Source of the DNA: Chitinophagaceae bacterium
GTDB lineage: Bacteria > Bacteroidota > Bacteroidia > Chitinophagales > Chitinophagaceae
Assembly: GCA_947455215.1 (NCBI GenBank)
Contig: CANGNA010000009.1
Span: forward strand, 23,320 to 87,319
Length of the DNA: 64,000 nucleotides
Reading direction: 5' to 3'
Below the pieces are notes generated by a model. That model worked only from the letters and a program-made list of their open reading frames with translations, was not told the DNA's origin and ran no database searches. Positions 1-9,346 of the stretch are shown piece after piece (position 1 is the stretch's first letter; each line of letters starts with the position of its first letter). The position numbers and the translations under genes were made by a program.

Positions 1-2
1 AT

Positions 3-248
3 GAAAAAGGCTCGTTGCCATACGAAGTGTGGCAATACAATACCTTGCTGGACCAGGCGGGCCGTACAGAGGCCAATGCAGTGATCCTGTTCTACAAAAC
101 ATCGGAAACAGATTTTGATTACAAGGTGTTGCACACTACCATTGCCGGTGAGCCGCACAATGCCGCCTGGCGCAACTTCTTATACAATACCACCGATGGT
201 GGCCAGGAGATCAATTCCAGGGCGGAGCAGTATATAGGGAGCAGGTAA
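3..248 (+). CDS. GWxTD-type protein, C-terminal fragment (5' end outside window)
   Basis: The reading frame is already open at the window edge and ends with TAA at 246-248, so only about 81 C-terminal residues are visible. They include PYEVWQY, then a strand-like stretch, LHTTIAGEPHNAAW and a final NFLYN segment. This order (PYEIW-Y, hydrophobic strand, LLHS-x-GE-x-N-x-W) is what I recall for the C-terminal part of GWxTD-domain proteins, a Bacteroidota-enriched family of unknown function. The GWxTD motif itself would lie upstream and cannot be checked. A TTG at 15 is an internal codon, not a convincing start. The gene converges with the SET-domain gene, with only 7 bases between their stops. 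The family assignment is inference from a short stretch. Confidence 0.5.
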   Translation, partial: EKGSLPYEVWQYNTLLDQAGRTEANAVILFYKTSETDFDYKVLHTTIAGEPHNAAWRNFLYNTTDGGQEINSRAEQYIGSR

Positions 249-255
249 GTGCCGG

Positions 256-642
256 TTATTTTCCCCAGTATTTCTCGTCGTAGAATGGACCGTAGTTGAT
301 GAATATTTCTTCGCCCTTTTTGATGGGTTTTATAGCGGTGATGCACAGTTCGTTGTGCATCTCGTCCATCCCTTCATATTCTGCCAGTTCATACTTGGCA
401 TTAGGTGTAATGTGGTGGTTGTACAGCGATCCGAAACCCAGCGCCAGCATAGATGCACGCCCGGTGTAAGCAAAAACATAGTGAGCCAGCAGGGTTCTGG
501 TGATGTGTGCATCATCGGCCTTGTCGAATATCAGGATAGGGCAATTTTCTATCACCTCGTTCTCCTTTATATCGGCAGTGCAAAAAACGCCACGGCCTGC
601 ACCGGGGAGTGTAGAAGGGGCTATGTATAACTTTTTCGCCAT
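256..642 (-). CDS. Small SET-domain protein
   Basis: A 128-residue protein that is almost entirely a minimal SET domain. An N-terminal GAGRGVFCTADI segment matches the SET start (G-x-G-x-F). The middle has GFGSLYNHH followed by PNAKYE, the NH and pseudoknot motif that binds S-adenosylmethionine. Near the C-terminus is GEEIFINYGPFY, the GEE-L-x-NY motif with the catalytic-region tyrosine. SET proteins are lysine methyltransferases; stand-alone bacterial versions of this size are common, but their substrates are mostly unknown. There is no pre- or post-SET cysteine cluster. The ATG at 642 is the only good start. It is transcribed away from dinB, sharing a 106-base divergent spacer that holds a small hairpin (arms 660-665 and 673-678). 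Substrate cannot be inferred. Confidence 0.82.
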   Translation of the reverse strand: MAKKLYIAPSTLPGAGRGVFCTADIKENEVIENCPILIFDKADDAHITRTLLAHYVFAYTGRASMLALGFGSLYNHHITPNAKYELAEYEGMDEMHNELCITAIKPIKKGEEIFINYGPFYDEKYWGK

Positions 643-748
643 TATGCTGTGCTGTTCAATAAGCGCATTTTACGCTTAAACGATGCGCAAGATAAAATAT
701 ATTAACTTAGAGTAGTGAAAATTTCGCGGCAAGGGCCGGAAAACAAAC

Positions 749-1849
749 ATGGCGCAGGATCCCGCAACGAGGCTACGAAAAATAATACATATCGATATGG
801 ATGCCTTCTATGCATCTGTAGAGCAGCGCGACAATCCGGAGTATAGGGGAAAGCCCATAGTGGTTGGCGGCTTGCCGGAGGGCAGGGGAGGTGTAGTGGC
901 CACGGCCAGCTACGAGGCCCGCAAATTCGGTGTACGGTCTGCAATGCCCTCTAAACGTGCATTACAGCTATGTCCGCAGGCTATATTTGTGCGGCCCAGG
1001 TTTGCTGCCTATAAAGAGGTATCCAATCACATCAGGGCCATCTTTGCCCGCCATACCGACCTTATAGAACCACTATCGCTGGATGAGGCTTACCTGGACG
1101 TAACAGAAGACAAGCAGGCCATAGGCAGCGCAATAGAGATAGCCCGGCAGATAAAGCAAGCAATAAAAGATGAATTGCAGCTTACAGCCTCGGCAGGTGT
1201 GTCTATCAATAAGTTCGTCGCTAAAATAGCCTCAGACCTCAATAAGCCGGATGGGTTGACCTTTATTGCCCCCGACAATATAGAGACCTTTATGGAGCAG
1301 CTGCCGGTGGAAAAATTCTTTGGGGTGGGCCAGGTAACAGCTCAGAAGATGAAACGCATGGGCTTGCATACCGGTGCCGACCTGAAACGGCTTACTGAAC
1401 AGGAATTAGTGCATCATTTCGGTAAATCGGGAGGGTTTTACTACCGTATAGTGCGTGGTATAGATAACAGGGAAGTACAGCCGCACAGGGAAACCAAATC
1501 GATGGGGGCGGAAGATACCTTTCCATACGATCTGACCAGTATCGATGAGATGAACACCGAACTGCAGAAGATAGCACAGAACGTGCATCGCAGCGTTACT
1601 AAATATGGGTTGAAGGGGCGCACCATTACTTTAAAGATCAAATACCACGATTTCAAGCTCATAACGCGTAGCCAGTCGTTTCCGGCGCCTGTAAATGACG
1701 CTGAAACACTGTTGGATACAGCCATGGCACTATTGCTGAAGACCGATCTGGAGGGCAAAAAAATACGCCTGCTGGGTATATCGCTTTCTAATTTCAATGA
1801 GCAACGCCCGCAGGGCAGGCAAGGGGGCGTTCAGCTGGAGCTTTTCTGA
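749..1849 (+). CDS. dinB: DNA polymerase IV (Y-family)
   Basis: A 366-residue translesion DNA polymerase lacking proofreading. The catalytic carboxylates are visible in IHIDMDAFYASVEQR near residue 15 and in SLDEAYLDVT near residue 112. The helix-hairpin-helix thumb (FFGVGQVTAQKM) and the little finger follow. The extreme C-terminus ends VQLELF, which fits a beta-clamp binding peptide (Q-L-x-LF type). Length is normal for DinB (about 350). The ATG at 749 follows a short A-rich leader; no clear TAnnTTTG promoter or LexA-like box was seen. A second, more UmuC-like Y-family polymerase lies at 62150, so the window carries two translesion polymerases. Confidence 0.95.
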   Translation: MAQDPATRLRKIIHIDMDAFYASVEQRDNPEYRGKPIVVGGLPEGRGGVVATASYEARKFGVRSAMPSKRALQLCPQAIFVRPRFAAYKEVSNHIRAIFARHTDLIEPLSLDEAYLDVTEDKQAIGSAIEIARQIKQAIKDELQLTASAGVSINKFVAKIASDLNKPDGLTFIAPDNIETFMEQLPVEKFFGVGQVTAQKMKRMGLHTGADLKRLTEQELVHHFGKSGGFYYRIVRGIDNREVQPHRETKSMGAEDTFPYDLTSIDEMNTELQKIAQNVHRSVTKYGLKGRTITLKIKYHDFKLITRSQSFPAPVNDAETLLDTAMALLLKTDLEGKKIRLLGISLSNFNEQRPQGRQGGVQLELF

Positions 1850-1954
1850 CATAAAGCCTGCCTGTTTTAGACCTTTCTGAAGAGCTGTAAGCCTTTACTG
1901 GCAACATTTTCAGTGTATATCAAAAATATTTTATCAAAATTTAATAAAAGTACC

Positions 1955-1962
1955 TACTTTTG
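1955..1962 (+). promoter_or_regulatory. Upstream promoter -7 element of the S10 operon
   Basis: TACTTTTG matches the Bacteroidota -7 consensus TAnnTTTG and is followed by GCAGTCCG. No matching TTG is seen 19 bases upstream. The eight bases after it nearly repeat those after the second promoter at 2070. Confidence 0.55.
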
Positions 1963-2046
1963 CAGTCCGAATTTTAGTAGCGGTGGGTTCAAAACGTGCG
2001 GAGAATAAGGAACTTTTAAAAAAATAAAACTTTTCTATAAAAAAAG

Positions 2047-2077
2047 TTTGTTGGTTTAAAACACTTCATTACCTTTG
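2047..2077 (+). promoter_or_regulatory. Main promoter of the S10 operon
   Basis: TTTG at 2047-2050 and TACCTTTG at 2070-2077 are separated by exactly 19 bases, the canonical Bacteroidota -33/-7 arrangement. Transcription would start near 2083, about 30 bases before rpsJ. Strongest promoter match of the ribosomal operon. Confidence 0.8.
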
Positions 2078-2114
2078 CAGTCCCAAATTTTTAGGGTAGA
2101 ATATAACGAACAGT

Positions 2115-2420
2115 ATGTCACAGCGTATCAGAATAAAGCTAAAATCTTACGATCACAACCTGGTTGATAAGTCAGCAGACAAGATCGTAAAGACTGTGCG
2201 CAATACCGGAGCGGTGGTTACAGGCCCCATTCCATTGCCTACAGAGAAGAAGATCTTTACCGTATTGCGTTCACCGCACGTTAACAAGAAGTCACGCGAG
2301 CAGTTCCAGTTGTGCACGCACAAGCGTCTGCTGGACATCTACACTTCTTCTTCACGTACTGTAGATGCTCTGTCGAAGCTCGACCTGCCAAGCGGTGTTG
2401 AGGTTGAGATCAAGGCTTGA
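2115..2420 (+). CDS. rpsJ: 30S ribosomal protein S10
   Basis: First gene of the ribosomal run, 101 residues (family about 102). It begins [20 protein letters not shown], the typical S10 start, and contains the GPIPLPTEK and [15 protein letters not shown] stretches of the 30S head protein and NusB-binding loop. S10 also partners NusB/NusG in transcription antitermination. It starts with ATG 38 bases after the -7 element at 2070. In many Bacteroidota fusA precedes this gene; here the upstream neighbour is dinB. Confidence 0.99.
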   Translation: MSQRIRIKLKSYDHNLVDKSADKIVKTVRNTGAVVTGPIPLPTEKKIFTVLRSPHVNKKSREQFQLCTHKRLLDIYTSSSRTVDALSKLDLPSGVEVEIKA

Positions 2421-2551
2421 TAAAATAGTGTTTCCTGCGTATCGAAGTATAGTAAGTAAACAGGAAAATTTGTTCTTTAATTAGTTTGAAACAAAGTTAA
2501 TCCCGGCCCACACAACCAAGGCTCCGGGCGCTTAACTAAAATTATATAATA

Positions 2552-3169
2552 ATGAAAGGTATAATTGGCAAAAAAATTGGCATGACCAGTATTTTCGAGC
2601 CGAATGGTAAGCAGACTGCCTGCACCATTATCGAAGCTGGGCCTTGTGTGGTCACTCAAAAGAAGACCGTTGATACCGACGGTTACGATGCACTCCAAAT
2701 CGCATTTGGCGAGGCAAAAGAGAAGAATACTCCCTCTGCGCTCGTTAATCACTTCGCGAAAGCAAACACGACTCCTAAACGTGTTGTAAAAGAACTCCGC
2801 AATTGCTCTATAGAAAAACAACTGGGCGAAAGCATTACCTGCGAAATTTTCACAGAAGGTGAAAAAGTAAGCGTTGTAGGCACTACAAAGGGTAAAGGCT
2901 TCCAGGGTGTTGTAAAACGTCACGGCTTTAGTGGTGTGGGTGAAGCTACCCATGGCCAGCATGACCGTTCCCGCGCTCCGGGCTCTGTAGGTGGCTCATC
3001 TTATCCAAGCCGTGTATTTAAAGGCATGCGTATGGCTGGCCGTATGGGTACTGATCGCGTTAAGATCAAGGCACTGCGTGTTGTAAAAGTTTTCCCTGAA
3101 CAGAACTATATTCTTATCAGCGGCTCGGTACCAGGTCATAACGGATCTATTGTTTTAATTCAGAATTAA
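2552..3169 (+). CDS. rplC: 50S ribosomal protein L3
   Basis: 205 residues, starting [15 protein letters not shown] and containing the [15 protein letters not shown] and [19 protein letters not shown] region that reaches towards the peptidyl transferase centre. The glutamine in HGQHDR is the residue methylated by PrmB in E. coli. A 131-base spacer separates it from rpsJ, long for this operon. Next gene rplD follows after 8 bases. Confidence 0.99.
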   Translation: MKGIIGKKIGMTSIFEPNGKQTACTIIEAGPCVVTQKKTVDTDGYDALQIAFGEAKEKNTPSALVNHFAKANTTPKRVVKELRNCSIEKQLGESITCEIFTEGEKVSVVGTTKGKGFQGVVKRHGFSGVGEATHGQHDRSRAPGSVGGSSYPSRVFKGMRMAGRMGTDRVKIKALRVVKVFPEQNYILISGSVPGHNGSIVLIQN

Positions 3170-3177
3170 TTTTAGTC

Positions 3178-3816
3178 ATGCAAGTTGACGTTTTAAATAG
3201 CAAAGGTGCAAAAACAGGCCGTTCAGTAGAACTTCCTGATGATATCTTCAACATTGAGCCGAATGATCATTGTATTTACCTGTCGGTAAAACAATACCTC
3301 GCAGCTCAGCGCCAGGGTACGCACAAATCAAAGACACGTGCAGAAGTGAAGGGTTCTTCTAAGAAACTGCACAAACAGAAAGGTACAGGCGGTGCCCGTA
3401 AAGGTAACATCCGCAACCCATTGTATAAGGGTGGTGGTGCTGTAAACGGTCCGGTTCCTCACCTGTATGGCTTCAAACTGAACCGCAAGGTGAAGGATCT
3501 GGCCAAGGTAAGCGCACTGACTTACAAAGCACGCGAAAACAAGATCGTAGTTGTGGAAGACCTGCAAATGGAAGCTCCAAAAACACGCGAATATGTAGCA
3601 ATGCTGGACGCAGTTCGTGGCGACAACCGTAAATCTATGGTCGTTCTTCCTGACTATGATGCAAATGTTTACCTCAGCGGCCGTAACGTGCCTAACACTA
3701 AGACAGTTATGCTGAGCGATCTGAATACTTACGATATCACTAACGCAAATGTGATCGTATTTACAGAGTCAGTTGCTAAGATGTTCACTGAAGAGGTGGC
3801 TGTAGTAGAAGCTTAA
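3178..3816 (+). CDS. rplD: 50S ribosomal protein L4
   Basis: 212 residues. The conserved exit-tunnel loop (HKSKTRAEVKGSSKKLHKQKGTG, then ARKGNIRNPLYKGGG) is complete. It binds 23S rRNA domain I. In gamma-proteobacteria L4 autoregulates its operon; the first leader hairpin of that system is not recognisable here. It starts 8 bases after rplC. Confidence 0.99.
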   Translation: MQVDVLNSKGAKTGRSVELPDDIFNIEPNDHCIYLSVKQYLAAQRQGTHKSKTRAEVKGSSKKLHKQKGTGGARKGNIRNPLYKGGGAVNGPVPHLYGFKLNRKVKDLAKVSALTYKARENKIVVVEDLQMEAPKTREYVAMLDAVRGDNRKSMVVLPDYDANVYLSGRNVPNTKTVMLSDLNTYDITNANVIVFTESVAKMFTEEVAVVEA

Positions 3817-3868
3817 TAATAGTAATAATAAACGGCCTCTTTGATAGCGGCTAATAAAAATAGAAAAG

Positions 3869-4168
3869 ATGAAACTTTCAGAAGTGTTGGTAAGGCCGGT
3901 AATTACCGAAAAGGTAAATCGCCAGATGGAAAAAAGCGGCCGCTACACGTTTGTAGTAGGTAAAGCAGCTAACAAGCTCGAAATAAAGAAAGCTATTGAA
4001 GAGTTTTACGGCGTGAAAGTTACCGACGTGAACACAATAGTGGTACCTGCTAAAAACAAGACCCGCTATACAAAGGCTGGTTTCCTTTCAGGCAGAAAGC
4101 CTTCTTACAAGAAAGCTGTTATATCTCTTGCAGCAGGTGAATCAATAGATCTGTTTGCCCAGGGTTAA
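3869..4168 (+). CDS. rplW: 50S ribosomal protein L23
   Basis: 99 residues with the LVRPVITEK start, KLEIKKAIEEFYGVKV and the basic extended loop NKTRYTKAGFLSGRKPSYKKA. It lies at the tunnel exit and docks trigger factor and SRP. Normal length. It is followed by a 98-base spacer holding a nested inverted repeat (GGTGCG and GCTA arms). Confidence 0.98.
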   Translation: MKLSEVLVRPVITEKVNRQMEKSGRYTFVVGKAANKLEIKKAIEEFYGVKVTDVNTIVVPAKNKTRYTKAGFLSGRKPSYKKAVISLAAGESIDLFAQG

Positions 4169-4266
4169 TAGCTAAGGCTATAGAATAAGTAAAACTAACA
4201 AATAAGTAATAGGTGCGGACAAGCTAGTTAGTTAGCAAATTATCGTACCGGCTAATAAAAAGTAAA

Positions 4267-5115
4267 ATGGCATTACGTAAATACAAACCGGTTACAGCCG
4301 GAACACGCTGGAGAATAGGTAACGCTTACGCGGAAGTTACCACTAACGTGCCTGAAAAAAGCCTTCTTGAGCATCAGCACGGCACTGGTGGCCGTAACGT
4401 TCAGGGTCGTCGCTCAATGCGCTACATTGGCGGTGGTAACAAGATCATGTATCGTTTGGTAGATTTCAAACGTAACAAGCATAACATACCTGCTACTGTT
4501 AAGACCATAGAATACGATCCTAACCGTACAGCGTTCATCGCACTGCTGGCTTATGCAGATGGTGAAAAGCGTTACATCATAGCCCCACAGGGTCTTGAAG
4601 TTGGCGCTACCGTGATCAGCGGCGAAGGTGTTGCTCCTGAAGTTGGTAACGCTCTGGCACTGAAGAACATGCCACTGGGTACTGTAATTCACAACATCGA
4701 ACTGCAGCCTGGTAAGGGTGGTGCACTGGCTCGCTCTGCGGGTACTTATGCTCAGCTCAGCGCTAAAGAAGAAAAGTATTGCGTACTGAAGATGCCAAGC
4801 GGTGAACTGCGTAAAGTGCTCAGCACTTGTATGGCAACTGTAGGTATCGTTTCTAACAGCGACCACGCACTCCAGTCTATGGGTAAAGCAGGCCGCAACC
4901 GTTGGAAGGGTATTCGCCCACGTAACCGTGGTGTTGCAATGAACCCGGTAGATCACCCGATGGGTGGTGGTGAAGGTAGGTCTTCAGGTGGTCACCCACG
5001 TAGCCGCACAGGTAAGTACGCTAAAGGTGAATCAACAAGGAGCACTACTAAGGGTTCAAACAAGCTGATCATCCAGCGCAAGAACGGCAAGAAATTGTCT
5101 TCTAAGTACAAATAA
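4267..5115 (+). CDS. rplB: 50S ribosomal protein L2
   Basis: 282 residues, slightly longer than E. coli L2 (273). It has the [13 protein letters not shown] stretch, the OB/SH3 core, and the C-terminal [19 protein letters not shown] with the universally conserved histidine used in peptidyl transferase assembly. The C-terminal tail is basic and glycine-rich. Confidence 0.99.
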   Translation: MALRKYKPVTAGTRWRIGNAYAEVTTNVPEKSLLEHQHGTGGRNVQGRRSMRYIGGGNKIMYRLVDFKRNKHNIPATVKTIEYDPNRTAFIALLAYADGEKRYIIAPQGLEVGATVISGEGVAPEVGNALALKNMPLGTVIHNIELQPGKGGALARSAGTYAQLSAKEEKYCVLKMPSGELRKVLSTCMATVGIVSNSDHALQSMGKAGRNRWKGIRPRNRGVAMNPVDHPMGGGEGRSSGGHPRSRTGKYAKGESTRSTTKGSNKLIIQRKNGKKLSSKYK

Positions 5116-5178
5116 TCAATAGGCCCTGCGCCAATTGATACAGAACCGAAAGTTTTTTAGAAAATTAATATAAAAACG

Positions 5179-5204
5179 CTCCTCAAGGCCCTCAGGGCCC
5201 GGAG
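5179..5204 (+). other. Hairpin in rplB-rpsS spacer
   Basis: CTCC (5179-5182) pairs with GGAG (5201-5204) around GGCCC/GGGCC arms (5187-5191, 5195-5199). No T-tract follows, so this is not a classical terminator. One of a series of GC hairpins in the spacers of this operon. Confidence 0.5.
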
Positions 5205-5219
5205 ATAAAAAGTCAAAAA

Positions 5220-5489
5220 ATGGCTCGTTCAATCAGAAAAGGACCTTATGTAGATGCGAAACTGGGACGTAAGGTAGATGCAATAAACGAAGGCAAAGCA
5301 AAGAAGGGTGTAGTAAAGACCTGGAGCCGTCGCAGCACTATCACTCCTGAGTTCGTAGGACAGACATTCGCAGTGCACAATGGCAACAAGTTCATACCGG
5401 TATATGTTACTGAGTATATGGTTGGCCACAAGCTCGGTGAATTTGCACCTACCCGTAACTTCAAGGGTCACAGTGGTTCTAAGCAGTAA
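5220..5489 (+). CDS. rpsS: 30S ribosomal protein S19
   Basis: 89 residues, [19 protein letters not shown] start, central [21 protein letters not shown] and the C-terminal [16 protein letters not shown] 30S head protein next to the A-site finger and S13. Normal length. Confidence 0.99.
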   Translation: MARSIRKGPYVDAKLGRKVDAINEGKAKKGVVKTWSRRSTITPEFVGQTFAVHNGNKFIPVYVTEYMVGHKLGEFAPTRNFKGHSGSKQ

Positions 5490-5532
5490 TACTGTTAGAC
5501 AAAAGTTGAAAAGTTAATAAGTTAATTAGTTA

Positions 5533-5562
5533 ACTCCGCAGTTGCCAGAACGGCAAGGGAGT
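5533..5562 (+). other. Hairpin in rpsS-rplV spacer
   Basis: ACTCC (5533-5537) pairs with GGAGT (5558-5562), with inner TTGCC/GGCAA arms (5542-5546, 5552-5556). There is no strong U-tract. It sits just ahead of rplV. Confidence 0.5.
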
Positions 5563-5578
5563 AAAAAATAAAATAAGA

Positions 5579-5950
5579 ATGGAAGCTGTAGCTCGCTTAC
5601 GAAATTATCCTACTTCTCCGCGTAAAATGCGCCTCCTGGCCGATCTGGTACGTGGCACAGACGTAGAACAGGCACTGAATACTTTGAAATTCAGCACCAA
5701 GCATCCTTCTGTAGCAATGGAAAAACTGTTGCTCAGCGCGATAGCTAACTGGAGAGTAAAGAATGAAGGTGTGGATATTGTTGAAGCAAATTTGTATGTA
5801 AAGACAATATTTGTAGATGGTGGCCGTGTTCTGAAGCGGATGCGCCCTGCGCCACAAGGCCGTGCATATCGTGTACGCAAGCGCAGCAACCACATCACTA
5901 TCATTGTAGATAGCCGTAATCCACAGCCTGCAATTCAAACTGAAGCATAA
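5579..5950 (+). CDS. rplV: 50S ribosomal protein L22
   Basis: 123 residues. It has [17 protein letters not shown] near the start. The tunnel-constriction beta-hairpin near the C-terminus contains [20 protein letters not shown], the site of macrolide-resistance changes in other species. It stands 30 bases upstream of rpsC. Confidence 0.99.
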   Translation: MEAVARLRNYPTSPRKMRLLADLVRGTDVEQALNTLKFSTKHPSVAMEKLLLSAIANWRVKNEGVDIVEANLYVKTIFVDGGRVLKRMRPAPQGRAYRVRKRSNHITIIVDSRNPQPAIQTEA

Positions 5951-5980
5951 TAAATAACAACATAACTCAATAATAGTACA

Positions 5981-6826
5981 ATGGGTCAAAAATGTAATCC
6001 TATAGGTAACAGGTTGGGCATCATCCGCGGATGGGATTCAATGTGGTATGGAGAAAAGAGGGACTTCGGCCAGAAACTGGTAGAAGATCACAAAATACGC
6101 ACTTATCTTGCTGCTCGTATCAACAAGGGTGGTATCTCCCGCATCGTTATAGAGCGCACACTGGGTAAGCTGATCGTAACTATTCATACTTCAAAGCCTG
6201 GTATCATAATAGGTAAAGGTGGTACTGAGGTCGACCGTATCAAGGAAGAACTGAAGAACCTGACCAAAAAAGATGACGTTCAGATCAATATCATGGAGAT
6301 CCGTCGTCCTGAACTGGATGCAATGATAGTAGGTGATACTATCGCCCGCCAGATCGAAGGCCGCGTTAGCTACAAGCGTGCTATTAAGATGGCAATTTCC
6401 ACAGCAATGAGGATGGGTGCTGAAGGTATAAAAATCAAGGCTAGTGGTCGTCTGAATGGTGCTGAAATAGCTCGTTCAGAAGAGTTCAAGCAGGGTCGTA
6501 CACCATTGCATACTTACCGTATGGACATCGATTATGCTTCTGTATATGCGATGACAGTTTATGGTAAGATCGGTTTGAAAATATGGGTTTGTAAGGGGGA
6601 GATACTGGGCAATGCCGAGCTGAACCCTAACTTCTCAGCAAATTCAGACAGCCGCGGTAACAACCGCCCTGGTACTTTCGCAGGTGCTGAAGGTGGCCGT
6701 GAGCGTGGTGACCGTCGCGGAGGCGAACGTGGTGGTGACCGTCGTGGTGGAGATCGCGGAGGTGATCGCAGGAGCGGAGGCGGTGGAGATCGTCGCGGTG
6801 CTAACACAGGCGGAGGCCGCCGCTAA
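5981..6826 (+). CDS. rpsC: 30S ribosomal protein S3 with RGG-rich C-terminal tail
   Basis: 281 residues against about 233 in E. coli. The first 215 or so are standard S3: [18 protein letters not shown], the KH-domain GKGG loop ([15 protein letters not shown]), and the C-terminal domain with [21 protein letters not shown]3 lines the mRNA entry channel. The extra 55-60 residues are low-complexity, built from GDRRGG and ERGG-like units with no stop or frame disturbance in the DNA, so it is a true extension. Such arginine-glycine tails bind RNA in other proteins; a role at the mRNA entry site is inference. Confidence 0.98.
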   Translation: MGQKCNPIGNRLGIIRGWDSMWYGEKRDFGQKLVEDHKIRTYLAARINKGGISRIVIERTLGKLIVTIHTSKPGIIIGKGGTEVDRIKEELKNLTKKDDVQINIMEIRRPELDAMIVGDTIARQIEGRVSYKRAIKMAISTAMRMGAEGIKIKASGRLNGAEIARSEEFKQGRTPLHTYRMDIDYASVYAMTVYGKIGLKIWVCKGEILGNAELNPNFSANSDSRGNNRPGTFAGAEGGRERGDRRGGERGGDRRGGDRGGDRRSGGGGDRRGANTGGGRR

Positions 6827-6890
6827 TTACCGGTAATAACCGGAGAAGAGACATTAATAATATTTAGTATACTTATATAATTTTGTAACA

Positions 6891-7313
6891 ATGTTACAGC
6901 CGAAAAAAGTAAAACACCGTAAGGCCCATAAAGGGAGGATCAGAGGTAACGCAACACGTGGTGCTATTGTATCCTTCGGTTCTTTTGGTCTTAAAGCGTT
7001 AGAGCCAAAGTGGATCAATAACCGCCAGATAGAAGCTGCACGCCAGGCAATGACCCGCCATATGAAGCGTGAAGGTACTGTGTGGATCCGCATCTTCCCT
7101 GACAAGCCAATTACCCGTAAGCCTGCCGAAGTGCGTATGGGTAAAGGTAAAGGTAGCCTGGAGTTTTGGGCTGCAGTTGTTAAGCCAGGTATGATCATGT
7201 TCGAGATCGAAGGTATACCTCAGCAGCTGGCACAGGAAGCTATGGAGCTTGCTGCCCAGAAGCTGCCGATCAAGACGAAGTTCGTTGTGCGTCACGATTA
7301 CGCCGGTGAATAA
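6891..7313 (+). CDS. rplP: 50S ribosomal protein L16
   Basis: 140 residues, [16 protein letters not shown] start, then [19 protein letters not shown]. It organises A-site tRNA binding on the 50S subunit. The arginine of RMGKGKG corresponds to the hydroxylated arginine described in E. coli L16. Confidence 0.99.
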   Translation: MLQPKKVKHRKAHKGRIRGNATRGAIVSFGSFGLKALEPKWINNRQIEAARQAMTRHMKREGTVWIRIFPDKPITRKPAEVRMGKGKGSLEFWAAVVKPGMIMFEIEGIPQQLAQEAMELAAQKLPIKTKFVVRHDYAGE

Positions 7314-7381
7314 TTAACAGTGTAAATAAGGAAGTAAAAATGGGGCTTGCTCCAAATTACTAACTACTAATAAACAATACA

Positions 7382-7594
7382 ATGGCAAAAGGAAACAAGG
7401 CGAAAGTTGACGATTATCGTTCGCTGGATAATGAAGGGCTGGCCGCAAAGATCAGCGAAGAAGAACTTCGCCTTAAGAAAACGAAGTTCAGCCACGCGGT
7501 TAATCCTATTGAAAATCCGCTTAGTATCAAACAGATGCGTCGCCAGATAGCTCGTTTGAAGACTGAAAGTCGTAAAAGGGAATTAGGTTTCTAA
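7382..7594 (+). CDS. rpmC: 50S ribosomal protein L29
   Basis: 70 residues, two-helix protein with LRLKKTKFSHAVNPIENPLSI and the C-terminal IRQ-like RRQIARLKTESRKRE. It lies near the tunnel exit next to L23. Tight linkage to rpsQ (21 bases to its ATG). Confidence 0.97.
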   Translation: MAKGNKAKVDDYRSLDNEGLAAKISEEELRLKKTKFSHAVNPIENPLSIKQMRRQIARLKTESRKRELGF

Positions 7595-7615
7595 TAAATA
7601 TTATTGAAGTCCGTT

Positions 7616-7876
7616 ATGGCAATTGAAAGAAAAAGCAGGAAAACCCGTATCGGGGTAGTACATAGCAATAAGATGATGAAAAGCATCACTGTTGTTGTGG
7701 AGCGTAAGGTTAAACACCCTTTGTACGGTAAGTTCCTTAAGAAATCATCGAGCTTTCATGCTCACGACGAGAACAATGCTGCCGGCATCGGTGATGTTGT
7801 CCGTATTATGGAAACGCGTCCGCTTAGTAAAACTAAACGCTGGCGCCTGGTAGAAATTATTGAAAAAGCTAAGTAA
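7616..7876 (+). CDS. rpsQ: 30S ribosomal protein S17
   Basis: 86 residues from the ATG at 7616 ([13 protein letters not shown]). An in-frame TTG at 7604 would add four unlikely residues. OB-fold primary rRNA binder with [21 protein letters not shown] and the C-terminal [16 protein letters not shown]. Followed after 9 bases by rplN. Confidence 0.98.
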   Translation: MAIERKSRKTRIGVVHSNKMMKSITVVVERKVKHPLYGKFLKKSSSFHAHDENNAAGIGDVVRIMETRPLSKTKRWRLVEIIEKAK

Positions 7877-7885
7877 CTATTTAGG

Positions 7886-8254
7886 ATGATACAACAAGAA
7901 TCCAGGCTCAATGTAGCCGACAACAGCGGTGCCAAAGAAGTTCTTTGCATTCGTGTGTTGGGTAATTCTGGTCAGGATTACGCTGGTATAGGCGATAAGA
8001 TCGTTGTTACCGTAAAGGACGCTATCCCAGGTGGTGGTATGAAGAAGGGTACTGTGTCAAAAGCAGTTATCGTTCGTACCAAGAAGAAACTGCGTCGCAG
8101 GGATGGTTCTTACATCGGTTTCGATGATAACGCTGTAGTACTGCTTAACAACTCAGATGACCCCCGTGGCACGCGTATCTTTGGCCCGGTAGCCCGCGAA
8201 TTGCGTGATAAAGGCTATATGAAAATAGTTTCTCTCGCGCCAGAGGTATTGTAA
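7886..8254 (+). CDS. rplN: 50S ribosomal protein L14
   Basis: 122 residues, exactly the usual length. [18 protein letters not shown] start and the C-terminal [23 protein letters not shown]. It forms part of the inter-subunit bridge with h14. An internal promoter-like element lies just after its stop. Confidence 0.99.
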   Translation: MIQQESRLNVADNSGAKEVLCIRVLGNSGQDYAGIGDKIVVTVKDAIPGGGMKKGTVSKAVIVRTKKKLRRRDGSYIGFDDNAVVLLNNSDDPRGTRIFGPVARELRDKGYMKIVSLAPEVL

Positions 8255-8265
8255 AAAATTTGTTG

Positions 8266-8273
8266 TACCTTTG
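8266..8273 (+). promoter_or_regulatory. Internal promoter -7 element before rplX
   Basis: TACCTTTG followed by GCAGCCC, nearly the same as the main operon promoter (TACCTTTG then GCAGTCC). A TTG is present upstream but with only 14 bases spacing, so the -33 match is poor. It suggests that L24 onward can be transcribed separately. Confidence 0.5.
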
Positions 8274-8322
8274 CAGCCCGTTATCAAAAACGGGGTAAAG
8301 TCAACGTTTAATATTAGTAACA

Positions 8323-8661
8323 GTGAAACAGAGATTCAAACCAAAGTTTAATATCAAGAAGGGCGATAACGTGATTGTTATTGCTGGTGACGATAGAGAT
8401 CGCACCACGCCGCGCAAGGTGCTTAGTGTTATACCATCAGAAAGCCGTGTCATCGTAGAAGGTGTGGCTATGGTAACCAAGCACCTGAAGCCTAACGCGC
8501 AGAATCCACAAGGTGGCATCGTTAAGCAGGAAGCTGCTATTGCTATCTCTAACGTAATGCTGTGGGATGCGAAGGAAAAGAAGGGCACGCGTGTAACACG
8601 TATCCGCACTGAAACCGGTTTTTCTCGTATCGCTAAAAAATCTAAGGAGGTAATCAAGTAA
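8323..8661 (+). CDS. rplX: 50S ribosomal protein L24
   Basis: 112 residues from a GTG start at 8323; no ATG is available near the family start [26 protein letters not shown]-type domain with [20 protein letters not shown]. It initiates 50S assembly. Its stop overlaps the rplE start by one base (TAATG), implying translational coupling. Confidence 0.98.
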   Translation: MKQRFKPKFNIKKGDNVIVIAGDDRDRTTPRKVLSVIPSESRVIVEGVAMVTKHLKPNAQNPQGGIVKQEAAIAISNVMLWDAKEKKGTRVTRIRTETGFSRIAKKSKEVIK

Positions 8662-9245
8662 TGGCAACTTCAACAACATATTCTCCAAGGTTACTTAATA
8701 AGTATAGGGATGAAGTGGTACCTGCAATGATGAAGAAATTCGGGTACAAAACAGTAATGCAGTGCCCACGTCTGGTAAAGATATGCCTGAACCAGGGTGT
8801 TAAGGGTTCTGTATCTGACAAGAAGATGATAGACGACGCAGTAAACGAAATGACCATGATCACCGGTCAGAAGGCTGTGCCTACTATGTCTAAGAAAGAT
8901 ATCTCTAACTTTAAGCTGCGTAAGAACATGCCTATTGGCTGCCGTGTTACGCTGCGTAATGTTAACATGTTCGAATTCCTCGATCGTTTTATCTCCGTGT
9001 CTCTGCCACGTGTACGTGACTTCAAAGGTATCAACGAAAAGTCTTTCGACGGCCGTGGTAATTATACCATGGGTATCACAGAGCAGATCATCTATCCTGA
9101 GATCAATATAGATAAGCTGCCTCGTATCAGCGGTATGGACATCACTTTCGTGACCACTGCTGCTACCAATGAAGAAGCCTATGAGCTCCTGAAGTTGATG
9201 GGTATGCCTTTCAAGAACATGGAAAAAACTGGTGGCGTTCAGTAA
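8661..9245 (+). CDS. rplE: 50S ribosomal protein L5
   Basis: 194 residues (E. coli 179), with [14 protein letters not shown], the [17 protein letters not shown] stretch, the [18 protein letters not shown] hallmark and the C-terminal [12 protein letters not shown]. It binds 5S rRNA and contacts P-site tRNA. Start coupled to rplX. A terminator-like hairpin follows the stop. Confidence 0.99.
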   Translation: MATSTTYSPRLLNKYRDEVVPAMMKKFGYKTVMQCPRLVKICLNQGVKGSVSDKKMIDDAVNEMTMITGQKAVPTMSKKDISNFKLRKNMPIGCRVTLRNVNMFEFLDRFISVSLPRVRDFKGINEKSFDGRGNYTMGITEQIIYPEINIDKLPRISGMDITFVTTAATNEEAYELLKLMGMPFKNMEKTGGVQ

Positions 9246-9252
9246 AGTTATT

Positions 9253-9277
9253 ACCGGGGCATTTGTTCCGGTTTTTT
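9253..9277 (+). terminator. Terminator-like hairpin between rplE and rpsN
   Basis: ACCGG (9253-9257) and CCGGT (9268-9272), loop of 10, then a run of six T (9272-9277). The short stem suggests partial termination or attenuation rather than a full stop, since S14 onward has no obvious promoter of its own. Confidence 0.5.
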
Positions 9278-9346
9278 CACTGACATACATCACAATATAT
9301 TTAACAACATTACTTTAGAAAGTACTAAAGGATCAGATAACAAAAT

